Positions 56,944 to 64,000 of a stretch of DNA of 64,000 nt are shown here, piece after piece. The notes beneath the pieces were generated by a model. It was not told where the DNA came from. It did no database searches and was given only the letters and a program-made list of their open reading frames with translations. The stretch's first letter is position 1; each line of letters opens with the position of its first letter. Made by a program: the position numbers and the translations under genes. Where the stretch lies: NCBI RefSeq assembly GCF_947500695.1, contig NZ_CANMSS010000007.1, forward strand, positions 186,001 through 250,000. The letters are read 5' to 3'. Source of the stretch: an uncultured Pseudoteredinibacter sp. (GTDB lineage Bacteria > Pseudomonadota > Gammaproteobacteria > Pseudomonadales > Cellvibrionaceae).

Positions 56944-57102
56944 AATCTACGTCTCATTATTCTAGTTGGGTAGACGCTGCCGCGTTCTTGTTCTTGAAAG
57001 ACGGCAAATCATACTCGGTACAAGCTGATTTTGCCGTAATTTGAAGAATGATGCGAGAAATTGGCTAAAAAGCCGGAAATTGGCAATATTTCTAATGGGA
57101 TG

Positions 57103-57576
57103 CTATTTGGTCTGCATCAAACGTTGCTTTTGACGGTTCCAATCGCGCTGTTTTTCCGTTTCACGCTTATCGTGTTGCTGCTTACCTTTGCCTAATCCGA
57201 TCTGGCATTTCACCAGGTGGTTTTTCCAGTAAAGAGAAAGTGCGATCACACTATAACCCTGCTGCTCGGCGGCTTGGCGCAATTTGGCGATCTCTTTTTT
57301 GTGCAGCAGCAATCTTCTAGAGCGGGTGGGCTCGGTTACAAAGTGAGTTGATGCGCTGATCAGTGGCTGAATCTGGGCATTTAATAAAAATGCTTCGCCG
57401 TTTTTGAAAAACACATAGCTGTCGGTGAGTTGGCCTTTGCCTTCGCGCAGACTTTTAACTTCCCAGCCCATAAGCTCTAGGCCAGCCTCAACTGTATCAC
57501 TGATGTGATAGTCGAATCGGGCGCGTTTATTTTGAGCGATGGTATTGGGACTGGTTTTCTTTTGCTTCTTTGCCAT
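57103..57576 (-). CDS. smpB: SsrA-binding protein SmpB
   Basis: SmpB works with tmRNA in trans-translation to rescue stalled ribosomes. The 157-residue basic protein starts [16 protein letters not shown], has [21 protein letters not shown] and [11 protein letters not shown] in the OB-fold body, and ends in the [18 protein letters not shown] tail that enters the ribosome. The tmRNA gene itself is not in the window. It is divergent from the NSS transporter gene, 92 bases away. Confidence 0.97.
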   Translation of the reverse strand: MAKKQKKTSPNTIAQNKRARFDYHISDTVEAGLELMGWEVKSLREGKGQLTDSYVFFKNGEAFLLNAQIQPLISASTHFVTEPTRSRRLLLHKKEIAKLRQAAEQQGYSVIALSLYWKNHLVKCQIGLGKGKQQHDKRETEKQRDWNRQKQRLMQTK

Positions 57577-57668
57577 GGCGGCGGATTATAAAGGTAAGTG
57601 TTCGGAAAACCTAGGATTATGCGTCACGCTTATAGCTGGATCTCGAGGCTAGTGGTAGCATTTCGACT

Positions 57669-59075
57669 ATGGATAAGGTTCATGAAAATACAGTTGCGCA
57701 TCACCCCACTGAGGTTCCCGCTGAAACGGAGACTCGCTGGCTAGGCTATTGGCCCTTTGTTTGGGGGGCGACAGGTGCAGCGGTAAGCTTAATTAATCTC
57801 TGGCGTTTCCCTTATTTGGTGGGAGAGCACGGCGGCGGCCTGTTCCTATTGGTTTACCTGCTCTGTGTCATCGTCCTAGCCGTGCCTATTATGCTGGCTG
57901 AGGTCTTGATCGGCCGCTTGGGGCGTGGCAACCCAGTATTGGCGGTGGCCAATGTCAGTCGCTTGTCGGGCATATCGAGTATGTGGCGATTAGTCGGTTA
58001 TCTGGTTATTGCGGCGAGCCTTTTGATTTTACCGATATACAGCGTAATGGGTGGCTGGGGGCTGGAATACCTAAACATGAGCCTAGAGCATCGCTTTGAA
58101 GGAATTAGCTTTGCAACCAGTAAAGCTGAATTTGACCGATTTTTGCTCGATCAGACATCGATGCTGGCTTGGCATTCGGCCTTGATGCTGGCGGCCGTAC
58201 TTTTGGTCGCGGCAGGTATAAGGGTTTTGGCATGGGTTCTGAAGATACTGGTGCCGGGCATGTTTATCATTATGCTGCTCTTGGTGATGCAGTTGTCCTC
58301 ATTGGATGATTTTAGTTATGCCCTCGCTTGGATGTTCTCCTTTAGGCCAGAAGACTTCAGTTGGAATTCACTTCTATTAGCACTAGGTCATGGCTTCCTC
58401 ACTTTGGGGGTGGGCCTGGGCGTTATGATGACCTACAGCGGCTATTTACCAAAGAATAGCCAGATGGGGCGTTTAGTGCTGCGTATTAGTGCCCTAGATC
58501 TGCTTATTGCTGTTTTGGCAGGTCTAGTTGCTTTGCCTTTGTTGATGTCGATACCTGAGCAGGCACCAGCAGCGGGGCCGGAGTCTTTGTTTGTGTCTTT
58601 GCCTGCAGTATTTGGCTCCTTGGAAGGCGGTTTCTCATTAGCAAATTGGTTTTATATCGTCGTTGTTGCCGTTGCTTTAAGTTCTATGGTGCCGCTAATG
58701 GAGCCATTGGTGGCTCATATGGTTGATCGTGGTTGGCCACGCTATCAAGGCGCTATTTTTGCAGGTACGGTTTGCTGGACCATTGGCCTGGGTGTCGTAA
58801 TGTCATTCAATCAATGGCAGCAAGTCGAGCTCTTAGATGGCATGAACTTTTCGCAGCTATTGGATTATGTGACGGCAAATGCCCTGATGCCAATTGTGGG
58901 AATGATTATGGCGGTTATTGTTGGTTGGTTGCTGCCAATCGAGAAAGCTCGCGAAGCCTTTCAGCAGGATTCAAAATGGCGCTTCCAAGCATGGTTGTTC
59001 TTGTTAAAATACGGCGCGCCTCTATTGATCTATGCGATTTTTATTATGCCTATGTTGCAGGGTTGGCTGAATTGA
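57669..59075 (+). CDS. NSS-family sodium-dependent transporter
   Basis: This 468-residue LeuT-type protein differs from the one at 55597: TM1 reads GATGAAVSLINLWRFPYLVGEHGG and TM6 HGFLTLGVGLGVMMTYSGY. Two divergent members on opposite sides of smpB suggest separate substrates, perhaps different amino acids. It precedes ratA by 96 bases and is likely monocistronic. Confidence 0.88.
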   Translation: MDKVHENTVAHHPTEVPAETETRWLGYWPFVWGATGAAVSLINLWRFPYLVGEHGGGLFLLVYLLCVIVLAVPIMLAEVLIGRLGRGNPVLAVANVSRLSGISSMWRLVGYLVIAASLLILPIYSVMGGWGLEYLNMSLEHRFEGISFATSKAEFDRFLLDQTSMLAWHSALMLAAVLLVAAGIRVLAWVLKILVPGMFIIMLLLVMQLSSLDDFSYALAWMFSFRPEDFSWNSLLLALGHGFLTLGVGLGVMMTYSGYLPKNSQMGRLVLRISALDLLIAVLAGLVALPLLMSIPEQAPAAGPESLFVSLPAVFGSLEGGFSLANWFYIVVVAVALSSMVPLMEPLVAHMVDRGWPRYQGAIFAGTVCWTIGLGVVMSFNQWQQVELLDGMNFSQLLDYVTANALMPIVGMIMAVIVGWLLPIEKAREAFQQDSKWRFQAWLFLLKYGAPLLIYAIFIMPMLQGWLN

Positions 59076-59171
59076 TTGTCAAAATAGTGGTCGCTAAGGA
59101 TTCTCCATTTTTAATAAGTTCTTTTTAATCGATAAGTAGCAGCCTAGTGTATTTAGTTAATGGACGTATAA

Positions 59172-59618
59172 ATGGCCACTGAAATTGAGCGTAGTGCCCT
59201 AGTGGCTTATTCCCAAGAGCAAATGTTTGAGCTAGTTGGGGATATCGAATCCTACCCGCAATTTATGCCTGGCTGTGTGGCGGCAGAAATTCATCAGCAG
59301 GGTGAAGATTTTGTAGAGGCCAGTTTGTATCTTTCCCAGGCAGGTATTAAGCAGCAGTTTACTACTCGCAATGTTTTAGAGCGACCGGGCAAGATGTTAA
59401 TGAGTTTAGTAGCGGGCCCGTTTTCTGAGTTGTCGGGTGAGTGGCGATTTATTCCGCTGGCAGAAAATGCATGCAAAGTGGAACTGAGTTTACGATTTGG
59501 CTTTGATAATGCCGTGCTAAAATTAGCCGCTGGAAAGCTATTTGAAAAATCAGCCAATCAACAGGTGGCGGCTCTATGTCAAAGGGCCGAGCAAGTGTAT
59601 GGACCGAGTAAACTATAA
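59172..59618 (+). CDS. ratA: RatA, START/polyketide cyclase-like protein
   Basis: The 148-residue protein of the SRPBCC/START fold starts TEIERSALVAYSQEQMFELVGDIESYPQFMPGC, highly typical of RatA (also YfjG, Coq10-like). In E. coli RatA was described as inhibiting 70S formation; eukaryotic Coq10 homologues bind ubiquinone. Location between smpB and rnfH is the standard order. Function is family knowledge. Confidence 0.93.
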   Translation: MATEIERSALVAYSQEQMFELVGDIESYPQFMPGCVAAEIHQQGEDFVEASLYLSQAGIKQQFTTRNVLERPGKMLMSLVAGPFSELSGEWRFIPLAENACKVELSLRFGFDNAVLKLAAGKLFEKSANQQVAALCQRAEQVYGPSKL

Positions 59619-59723
59619 GCTTATAGTTTGCGAGCTATTAGTTTGCAATTTATGTTGTGACGTAACTATTGCGAGCCAGTCATGTGGCTCAAGTGACTCA
59701 AAAAGAAAGAGTTAGATGTAACG

Positions 59724-60038
59724 ATGAGTGATATTGAAACTATTTCCGTTGAAGTGGCTTATGCCTTAGCGGATAAACAAAAGATTGTATCTCTATTGGT
59801 GGAACCCGGCACGACCGCTTTGCAGGCCGTGAAGAAGTCTGGCATCAGTGAGATCTTTCCAGAGATTGACCCCGATAGCGCTAAGATGGGCATATTTGGC
59901 CAAAGCTTGGGCACAAAAGGTTTGTTAAAAGCCCATGAGCATCAACTTAAGGAAGGGGATAGGGTAGAGATTTACCGCCCGCTTATTGCAGACCCTAAAG
60001 AGGTTCGTAGACGACGAGCGGCAAAAGCAGCTGAATAA
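59724..60038 (+). CDS. rnfH: RnfH-family (RatB) ubiquitin-fold protein
   Basis: The 104-residue protein has VEVAYALADKQKIVSLLVEPGTTALQAV and ends RVEIYRPLIADPKEVRRRRA, the RnfH/UPF0125 signature. The fold is ubiquitin-like and often paired with ratA, as here, 105 bases apart. Function unsettled; it is no longer thought to be part of Rnf. Start preceded by AAAGA. Confidence 0.92.
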   Translation: MSDIETISVEVAYALADKQKIVSLLVEPGTTALQAVKKSGISEIFPEIDPDSAKMGIFGQSLGTKGLLKAHEHQLKEGDRVEIYRPLIADPKEVRRRRAAKAAE

Positions 60039-60181
60039 TTTAGCGACTTAATGAGAGGCGGCTTGATTTAGGAAGCAACTTTGCGAAGCGCCTCTCAAAA
60101 ATGAGATTTGCTTCGCCCGTCAGTTTGTCAGCTAAACTGAGAGTGTCATTAATTCCCAGTGCGACTAATTCTCAGTACTGC

Positions 60182-60529
60182 CTAGCTTCCAGCACCATCC
60201 GCGCGGAAATCACCAGAGAAGCGTGCCAACTTATCTTCTTCAAAGAATACAGTGAGTCGTTCCTTAGTCACCTTACCTTTAGCGTCTTTTAAGCTGTAGT
60301 AGTAGTCCCAACGGTCTGGTGTAAAGGTATCGGCAATCAATGGGGTACCTAGAACAAAGCGTACTTGGCGCTTGGTCATGCCGGGTTTTAACTGATCAAC
60401 CATATCCTGAGTAATGATATTACCCTGCTGGATATCGAGGCTATAAACCCCAGGAAATTTAAGGTATGAACAGGCGCTGACTAAGACCAGACAGGCGGCT
60501 GCGAAACTGAGCTTTACTGCTTTTTGCAT
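60182..60529 (-). CDS. bamE: outer-membrane assembly lipoprotein BamE
   Basis: BamE (SmpA) is a small lipoprotein of the beta-barrel assembly machine. The 115-residue protein has a lipobox (LVLVSAC), then QGNIITQDMVDQLKPGMTKRQVRFVLGTPLI, the core SmpA signature, and DRWDYYYSLKDA. It is divergent from fur, 78 bases away, an arrangement common in gammaproteobacteria. Confidence 0.96.
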   Translation of the reverse strand: MQKAVKLSFAAACLVLVSACSYLKFPGVYSLDIQQGNIITQDMVDQLKPGMTKRQVRFVLGTPLIADTFTPDRWDYYYSLKDAKGKVTKERLTVFFEEDKLARFSGDFRADGAGS

Positions 60530-60607
60530 GAAGGGCTTCCACTTCGTTAGACTAATAGGAGATAATACCTGAACTTATTCAATACTGAGAAGACTCTTGG
60601 GGGAAAA

Positions 60608-61015
60608 ATGGCTGTTGAAAACCAGGAATTACGCAAGGCTGGACTAAAAGTAACCTTGCCTAGGGTTAAAATCCTGCAAATTCTTGAATCCTCGGAACAG
60701 CATCACATGAGCGCTGAAGACGTCTATAAGTCGCTTATGGAAGCGGGAGAAGACGTTGGCTTGGCCACTGTATACCGAGTTCTCACTCAGTTTGAGGGCG
60801 CAGGTTTGGTAGTTCGTCATAATTTTGATGGCGGTCACTCAGTGTTTGAATTGGCTCGTGGTGATCATCATGACCACATGGTTTGTACGGACACCGGCAC
60901 AGTGATAGAGTTCCACAACGAAGAGATTGAGCGCCTTCAAGATATAATTGCTGAAGAGCATGGCTATGAGATTGTTGGCCACAGCTTAGTGTTGTATGTT
61001 AAACCAAAGGATTAA
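60608..61015 (+). CDS. fur: ferric uptake regulator Fur
   Basis: Fur represses iron-uptake genes when loaded with Fe2+. The 135-residue protein has the winged helix (GLKVTLPRVKILQILE, HHMSAEDVYKSL, VGLATVYRVLTQF) and a dimer domain with the metal-site HHDHMVCTDTGTVIEF. Only the first cysteine of the usual CxxC is kept (CTDT), as in several Pseudomonas-type Fur proteins. It ends before a strong terminator. Divergent from bamE. Confidence 0.97.
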   Translation: MAVENQELRKAGLKVTLPRVKILQILESSEQHHMSAEDVYKSLMEAGEDVGLATVYRVLTQFEGAGLVVRHNFDGGHSVFELARGDHHDHMVCTDTGTVIEFHNEEIERLQDIIAEEHGYEIVGHSLVLYVKPKD

Positions 61016-61035
61016 TTGAAGGCCTTGGTTTGAGA

Positions 61036-61063
61036 AAAATGGGGCGATTGAGGCCCCATTTTT
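61036..61063. terminator. intrinsic terminator after fur
   Basis: AAAATGGGGC pairs perfectly with GCCCCATTTT around a 7-base loop and is followed by T-rich sequence. It ends the fur transcript and separates it from the gene at 61141. Confidence 0.9.
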
Positions 61064-61140
61064 GGTTTTATGGCTTTACTTAAGGTAGCTGAAGGCAGCT
61101 GAGTAAAACCTAGCAAAGAAGTGAATTAGAGCAGATTGTT

Positions 61141-61713
61141 ATGGCAGAAGAACAAAAATCAGCGGCCCCGGCTCGCAATTTTCAACTGAACTTGGTTCAA
61201 ATAAGTGACCTGGCTTGCCGGATTTTGTATCAAACATTTGTGGTGCAAGCTAAAGATAAGGCCAAGATGGCACTTAAAGATCTAAAGTCAGGTAAGGGCT
61301 TGAATGTGGGAACCCTGACTTTAACGGTTACCCATAAAGATACAGGTGTTGAAGAAAAACTTGATCTGCCAATGAAGATAAAGTTGGATTACAGTGAGTT
61401 TCGTGGCCCATTTAACTTCCCTTCGTTCGAAGCTTCTGTACGAGCCACGATCAGTTTGATTGGCCAAACTTTAGATGCCAAAGACGACCTAAATATTTTA
61501 ACGGAAGAGGGCACGGGCAGTGCTTTGATTCATTTGCCAGGTGTGACTGAGCAAGATGGTCGTTATAACGTGATGGTGATGGCGGTAGAACCGGTAAAAG
61601 AACGTGAGCGTAAATTGGGCATTGCTGTAAAACTCATGTATTTAGATCCAAATCAGTATGCTGAGATTCGTGATATGCAAGCCGCTGATGGTGAGACTGA
61701 AGCGAATTCTTAA
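61141..61713 (+). CDS. unidentified conserved-looking protein, 190 aa
   Basis: I do not recognise a family with certainty. The 190-residue soluble protein has a helical start (NLVQISDLACRILYQTFVVQAKDKAKMAL), a central beta-rich part (GTLTLTVTHKDTGVEEKLDLPMKI), and a VMVMAVEPVKERERKLGIAVKLMYLDP strand near the end. It ends in an acidic tail. No signal peptide. It stands alone between terminators at 61036 and 61741, with a start after a purine-rich AGAGCAG. Position beside fur and recN might be conserved. Confidence 0.6.
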   Translation: MAEEQKSAAPARNFQLNLVQISDLACRILYQTFVVQAKDKAKMALKDLKSGKGLNVGTLTLTVTHKDTGVEEKLDLPMKIKLDYSEFRGPFNFPSFEASVRATISLIGQTLDAKDDLNILTEEGTGSALIHLPGVTEQDGRYNVMVMAVEPVKERERKLGIAVKLMYLDPNQYAEIRDMQAADGETEANS

Positions 61714-61740
61714 TCGAAATTGATTCAGTACAAATCAGTC

Positions 61741-61774
61741 ACAAAAAAGCCCGGTTAATACCGGGCTTTTTTGT
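61741..61774. terminator. bidirectional terminator between the 190-aa gene and recN
   Basis: A perfect 14-base stem (ACAAAAAAGCCCGG with its complement) and a 6-base loop sit between two convergent genes. A- and T-runs on the two sides make it suited to both. Confidence 0.93.
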
Positions 61775-61799
61775 GACTGTCGATCGTGTTGTAAGATTA

Positions 61800-63467
61800 T
61801 TAGTGCACAACGGATAGCATTTCTTTGGCGTGAGCTACAGCTTGCTCACTTCCCGCTTCTCCTCCTAGCATTCGAGCAATCTCGGAAACTCTTTCATCCT
61901 CGGCGAGTTTGCTTAAGGAAGAAGCCGCACCGGCTTTATCGGTGGTTTTTACAACTTGTAAATGCTGATGGGCCTTGCTGGCCACCTGTGGCAAATGGGT
62001 AACGCATAGTACCTGGCAGCGTTCTCCTAGCTGGCGTAGCATCTGCCCAACCACATTGGCGGTAGCGCCGCCGATGCCGACATCAACTTCGTCAAAGACT
62101 AAGCTTGAAGCCGCGCTGGTTTGGGCCGTTACAACTTGAATCGCTAAGCTGATTCTAGATAATTCACCACCAGAGGCAATTTTGCCCAGTGGCTTAGGTT
62201 CTTGACCTGGGTTGGTGGCAATTAAAAATTCTATTTCTTCGCTGCCTTTACTGCTGGGTTCTTCTAGGGCGATAAGTGCGACCTCAAAATTGGCGTTGCT
62301 CATCGCCAAATTTTGCAGTTGTTTGTTAACGTCTTGTTGCAACTTTTTGGCAGCAGTTTGGCGTTTTTGTTTTAACTTTCCGGCCAATACTTGATAGTGT
62401 GAAAGGGCGGCTTCAGCTTGCTGTTGCAAGTGGTCTAAATCTTCATCGACATTGCCTAGCTCGGCCAGTTCTAGACTCAGCTGCTGATGCAGTTGGCATA
62501 ATTCAGTTGGGTCGATACGATGCTTGCGTGCAATGTCATAAACACGGCTCAGGCGATTTTCTAATTCATATAAGCGTTCTGGGTCTGCCTCGAAGCTATC
62601 GACGTGGCGCTGGATTTCCCCATTGGCTTCTTCCAGTTGAATCAATGCTTGGCTTAACATGGATTCCGCTTCGTTGAGAGATGAACTTTTGCTTTGAATC
62701 TCGCCGAGTAAATGCAAGCACTGGTTTAAGCCTTGGCGCAGGCTATATTCGCTTTCACCTTCACATAAATCAGCAACTTGCTGGCATTTATGCAAAGTGT
62801 CTTCGGCACTGGCCAGCTGCTGCTGCTCCTGTTCAATCTTTTCTAGCTCACCTTCTTGTAAATCCAGTTCATCGAGCTCCGATACCTGGTAGCGTAATAG
62901 TTGATGGCGGGCGCTAATTTCTTCGGCATTATCACGTCTTTTAATAAAGCGCTGTTGGGCTTGGCGATAATCTTTAAAGGCTTGCTTTAGCTTTTCCAAA
63001 AGTGGTTTTAAAGCACCAAAGTTATCCAGAAGGCGGCGGTGCTGTTCTTTTTTGAGTAGGGATTGATGCTCGTGCTGGCCGTGAATATCTATCAGTAATT
63101 CGCCCAAACTTTTGAGTTGCTGCAAAGTTACTGGCTTGCCATTTATAAAAGCTCGACTGCGCCCTTCAGCGGATAGAACCCTGCGCAGCAGGCATTCTTC
63201 ATCACCATTTTCCAGCTCTTGCTGTTGTAGCCACTTCTGCGCTGCGGGAATGTCGGCAATATCGAAGCTGGCATAAACATCCGCTTTGGCTGCTCCTTTA
63301 CGCACCTTGTCGGCGTCGGCACGTTCACCAATAGCTAGGCCTAAAGCATTGAGCAGTATGGATTTGCCGGCTCCGGTCTCGCCTGTGATCGCTGTCAGTC
63401 CCGTATCTAACTCTAGGATTAGCTGATCAACGAGGGTGATGTTGTTAATACTGAGCTGGGTGAGCAT
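61800..63467 (-). CDS. recN: DNA repair protein RecN
   Basis: RecN is an SMC-like ATPase that acts on double-strand breaks in the SOS response. The 555-residue protein has Walker A GETGAGKSILLNALG near residue 31, a coiled-coil-rich middle (about 150-350), SGGELSRISLAIQV signature and VFDEVDVGIGG Walker B. It starts just after a LexA box (63542-63561), consistent with strong SOS control. Divergent from grpE. Confidence 0.97.
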   Translation of the reverse strand: MLTQLSINNITLVDQLILELDTGLTAITGETGAGKSILLNALGLAIGERADADKVRKGAAKADVYASFDIADIPAAQKWLQQQELENGDEECLLRRVLSAEGRSRAFINGKPVTLQQLKSLGELLIDIHGQHEHQSLLKKEQHRRLLDNFGALKPLLEKLKQAFKDYRQAQQRFIKRRDNAEEISARHQLLRYQVSELDELDLQEGELEKIEQEQQQLASAEDTLHKCQQVADLCEGESEYSLRQGLNQCLHLLGEIQSKSSSLNEAESMLSQALIQLEEANGEIQRHVDSFEADPERLYELENRLSRVYDIARKHRIDPTELCQLHQQLSLELAELGNVDEDLDHLQQQAEAALSHYQVLAGKLKQKRQTAAKKLQQDVNKQLQNLAMSNANFEVALIALEEPSSKGSEEIEFLIATNPGQEPKPLGKIASGGELSRISLAIQVVTAQTSAASSLVFDEVDVGIGGATANVVGQMLRQLGERCQVLCVTHLPQVASKAHQHLQVVKTTDKAGAASSLSKLAEDERVSEIARMLGGEAGSEQAVAHAKEMLSVVH

Positions 63468-63541
63468 ATCCCGCTCCTCCTGGCGTGAATGTGGCCAACT
63501 TATGTAACTACTGTCGTTACTATTAAAACTGTCTTATGTTT

Positions 63542-63561
63542 TACTGTGCTTTTATACAGTA
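63542..63561. promoter_or_regulatory. LexA (SOS) box upstream of recN
   Basis: TACTGTGCTTTTATACAGTA fits the gammaproteobacterial SOS consensus CTGT-N8-ACAG exactly, including flanking TA on both sides. It lies 75 bases before the recN start codon on the minus strand. Confidence 0.9.
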
Positions 63562-63622
63562 GTTTTTCCAGCCTGCCAATAATCTCAGTGAAAATAGTGC
63601 ATAAATTGACTCTATGGAGCTG

Positions 63623-63649
63623 TTGAAGCCGCCAAAAGTGACCCCATAT
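63623..63649 (+). promoter_or_regulatory. sigma-32-type heat-shock promoter for grpE
   Basis: TTGAAG (63623-63628) and CCCCATAT (63642-63649) match the sigma-32 consensus (-35 CTTGAAA, -10 CCCCATnT), with 13 bases between the two boxes. It lies about 80 bases before the grpE start. Confidence 0.8.
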
Positions 63650-63727
63650 AAGCATTCAGAACGAAATCAAAGCTGAGGTTGAGCCATTAGGTCTAGCCCG
63701 GCTAGCCAGTAATAGATGGAGATAGCT

Positions 63728-64000
63728 GTGTCCTCTGAAGAGCAAAACCCAAATGTAGATGCCGAAGCTACCAGTGAAGCCCCTGAGATGGCCCCGGGGG
63801 CCCAAGAGGGAGCAGAAGAACGAGTTGAGGATGTGAATCCGGCGGAGCTTGTACTGCAAATCGAAGGCTTACAGGCCGAGATTGGCAAGTTAAAAGACCA
63901 AGAGCTGCGCACTCAGGCGGAAATGCACAATGTACGCCGCCGCGCTGAGCAAGATGTCGAGAAGGCCCATAAGTTCGGTGTTGAGAAATTTGTCGGTGAT
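63728..64000 (+). CDS. grpE: heat-shock nucleotide exchange factor GrpE (partial, 5' end)
   Basis: GrpE exchanges ADP on DnaK. The open frame continues past the window edge. GTG 63728, preceded by GGAG six bases upstream, gives MSSEEQNPN, like E. coli GrpE; ATG 63716 would add four residues. A flexible acidic N-terminus (about 1-40) is followed by the long coiled-coil start [32 protein letters not shown]. Dna K and DnaJ genes probably follow outside the window. Confidence 0.96.
   Translation, partial: MSSEEQNPNVDAEATSEAPEMAPGAQEGAEERVEDVNPAELVLQIEGLQAEIGKLKDQELRTQAEMHNVRRRAEQDVEKAHKFGVEKFVGD

Noticed and set aside
57063..57102. terminator after smpB
   Set aside because: The short inverted match there is too weak and lacks a T-run on the minus strand.

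Overview
The window comes from the chromosome of a gammaproteobacterium, most likely a marine member of the Pseudomonadales/Cellvibrionales. This rests on gene order: rpoD-dnaG-yqeY-rpsU facing tsaD-folB-folK; lptD-surA-pdxA-rsmA-apaG-apaH facing amgK-murU; and smpB, ratA-rnfH, bamE/fur and recN/grpE. The AmgK-MurU recycling pair and the 135-residue Fur point the same way.

Bases 1 to about 15,370 are an accessory defence island. It is AT-rich and stops at the 3' end of a tRNA gene with a CAT anticodon, a classic integration site. From the left it holds: the tail of an unknown gene and an AbiEii-like nucleotidyltransferase; a PP2C-like phosphatase and an unknown small protein; a kinase-helicase and a phospholipase D nuclease that match type I Mokosh; a complete type II CBASS operon on the minus strand (CD-NTase, E2-E1 Cap2, JAMM protease Cap3, two-helix SAVED effector); and an ABC-type ATPase followed by a small protein with an apparent Cys-His-Asp triad. 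The CBASS and ATPase block is bracketed by an imperfect 26-base direct repeat. No integrase is visible. A truncated copy of the tRNA lies just beyond the intact one.

Bases 15,600 to 64,000 are mostly core genome. The macromolecular synthesis operon (rpsU, yqeY, dnaG, rpoD) is followed by an AbgT-type transporter. Facing it are tsaD, folB and folK. Next come a hydrolase, a FolM-like reductase, cca, an EamA exporter, a receiver-histidine kinase and a divergent HTH-receiver regulator. UDP-sugar genes (galE, ugd) precede the outer-membrane and rRNA maturation operon (lptD to apaH) and the divergent peptidoglycan recycling pair amgK-murU. Then follow rpe, ggt, several small conserved proteins, an arsenate detoxification pair (GAPDH plus ArsJ), tcdA beside a fused CsdA-CsdE sulfur-transfer enzyme, tatD, two NSS transporters flanking smpB, ratA-rnfH, bamE, fur, an unknown conserved gene, recN and the start of grpE.

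Regulatory signals that can be read directly include a LexA box before recN, a sigma-32 type promoter before grpE, several strong intrinsic terminators, a ladder of perfect hairpins between rpsU and yqeY, three regularly spaced repeats before the island ATPase, and a 195-base MITE-like element with CTAG ends just upstream of the GAPDH gene. The most promising leads for new biology are the phosphatase, small-protein and Mokosh neighbourhood, and the ATPase plus Cys-His-Asp protein next to CBASS.
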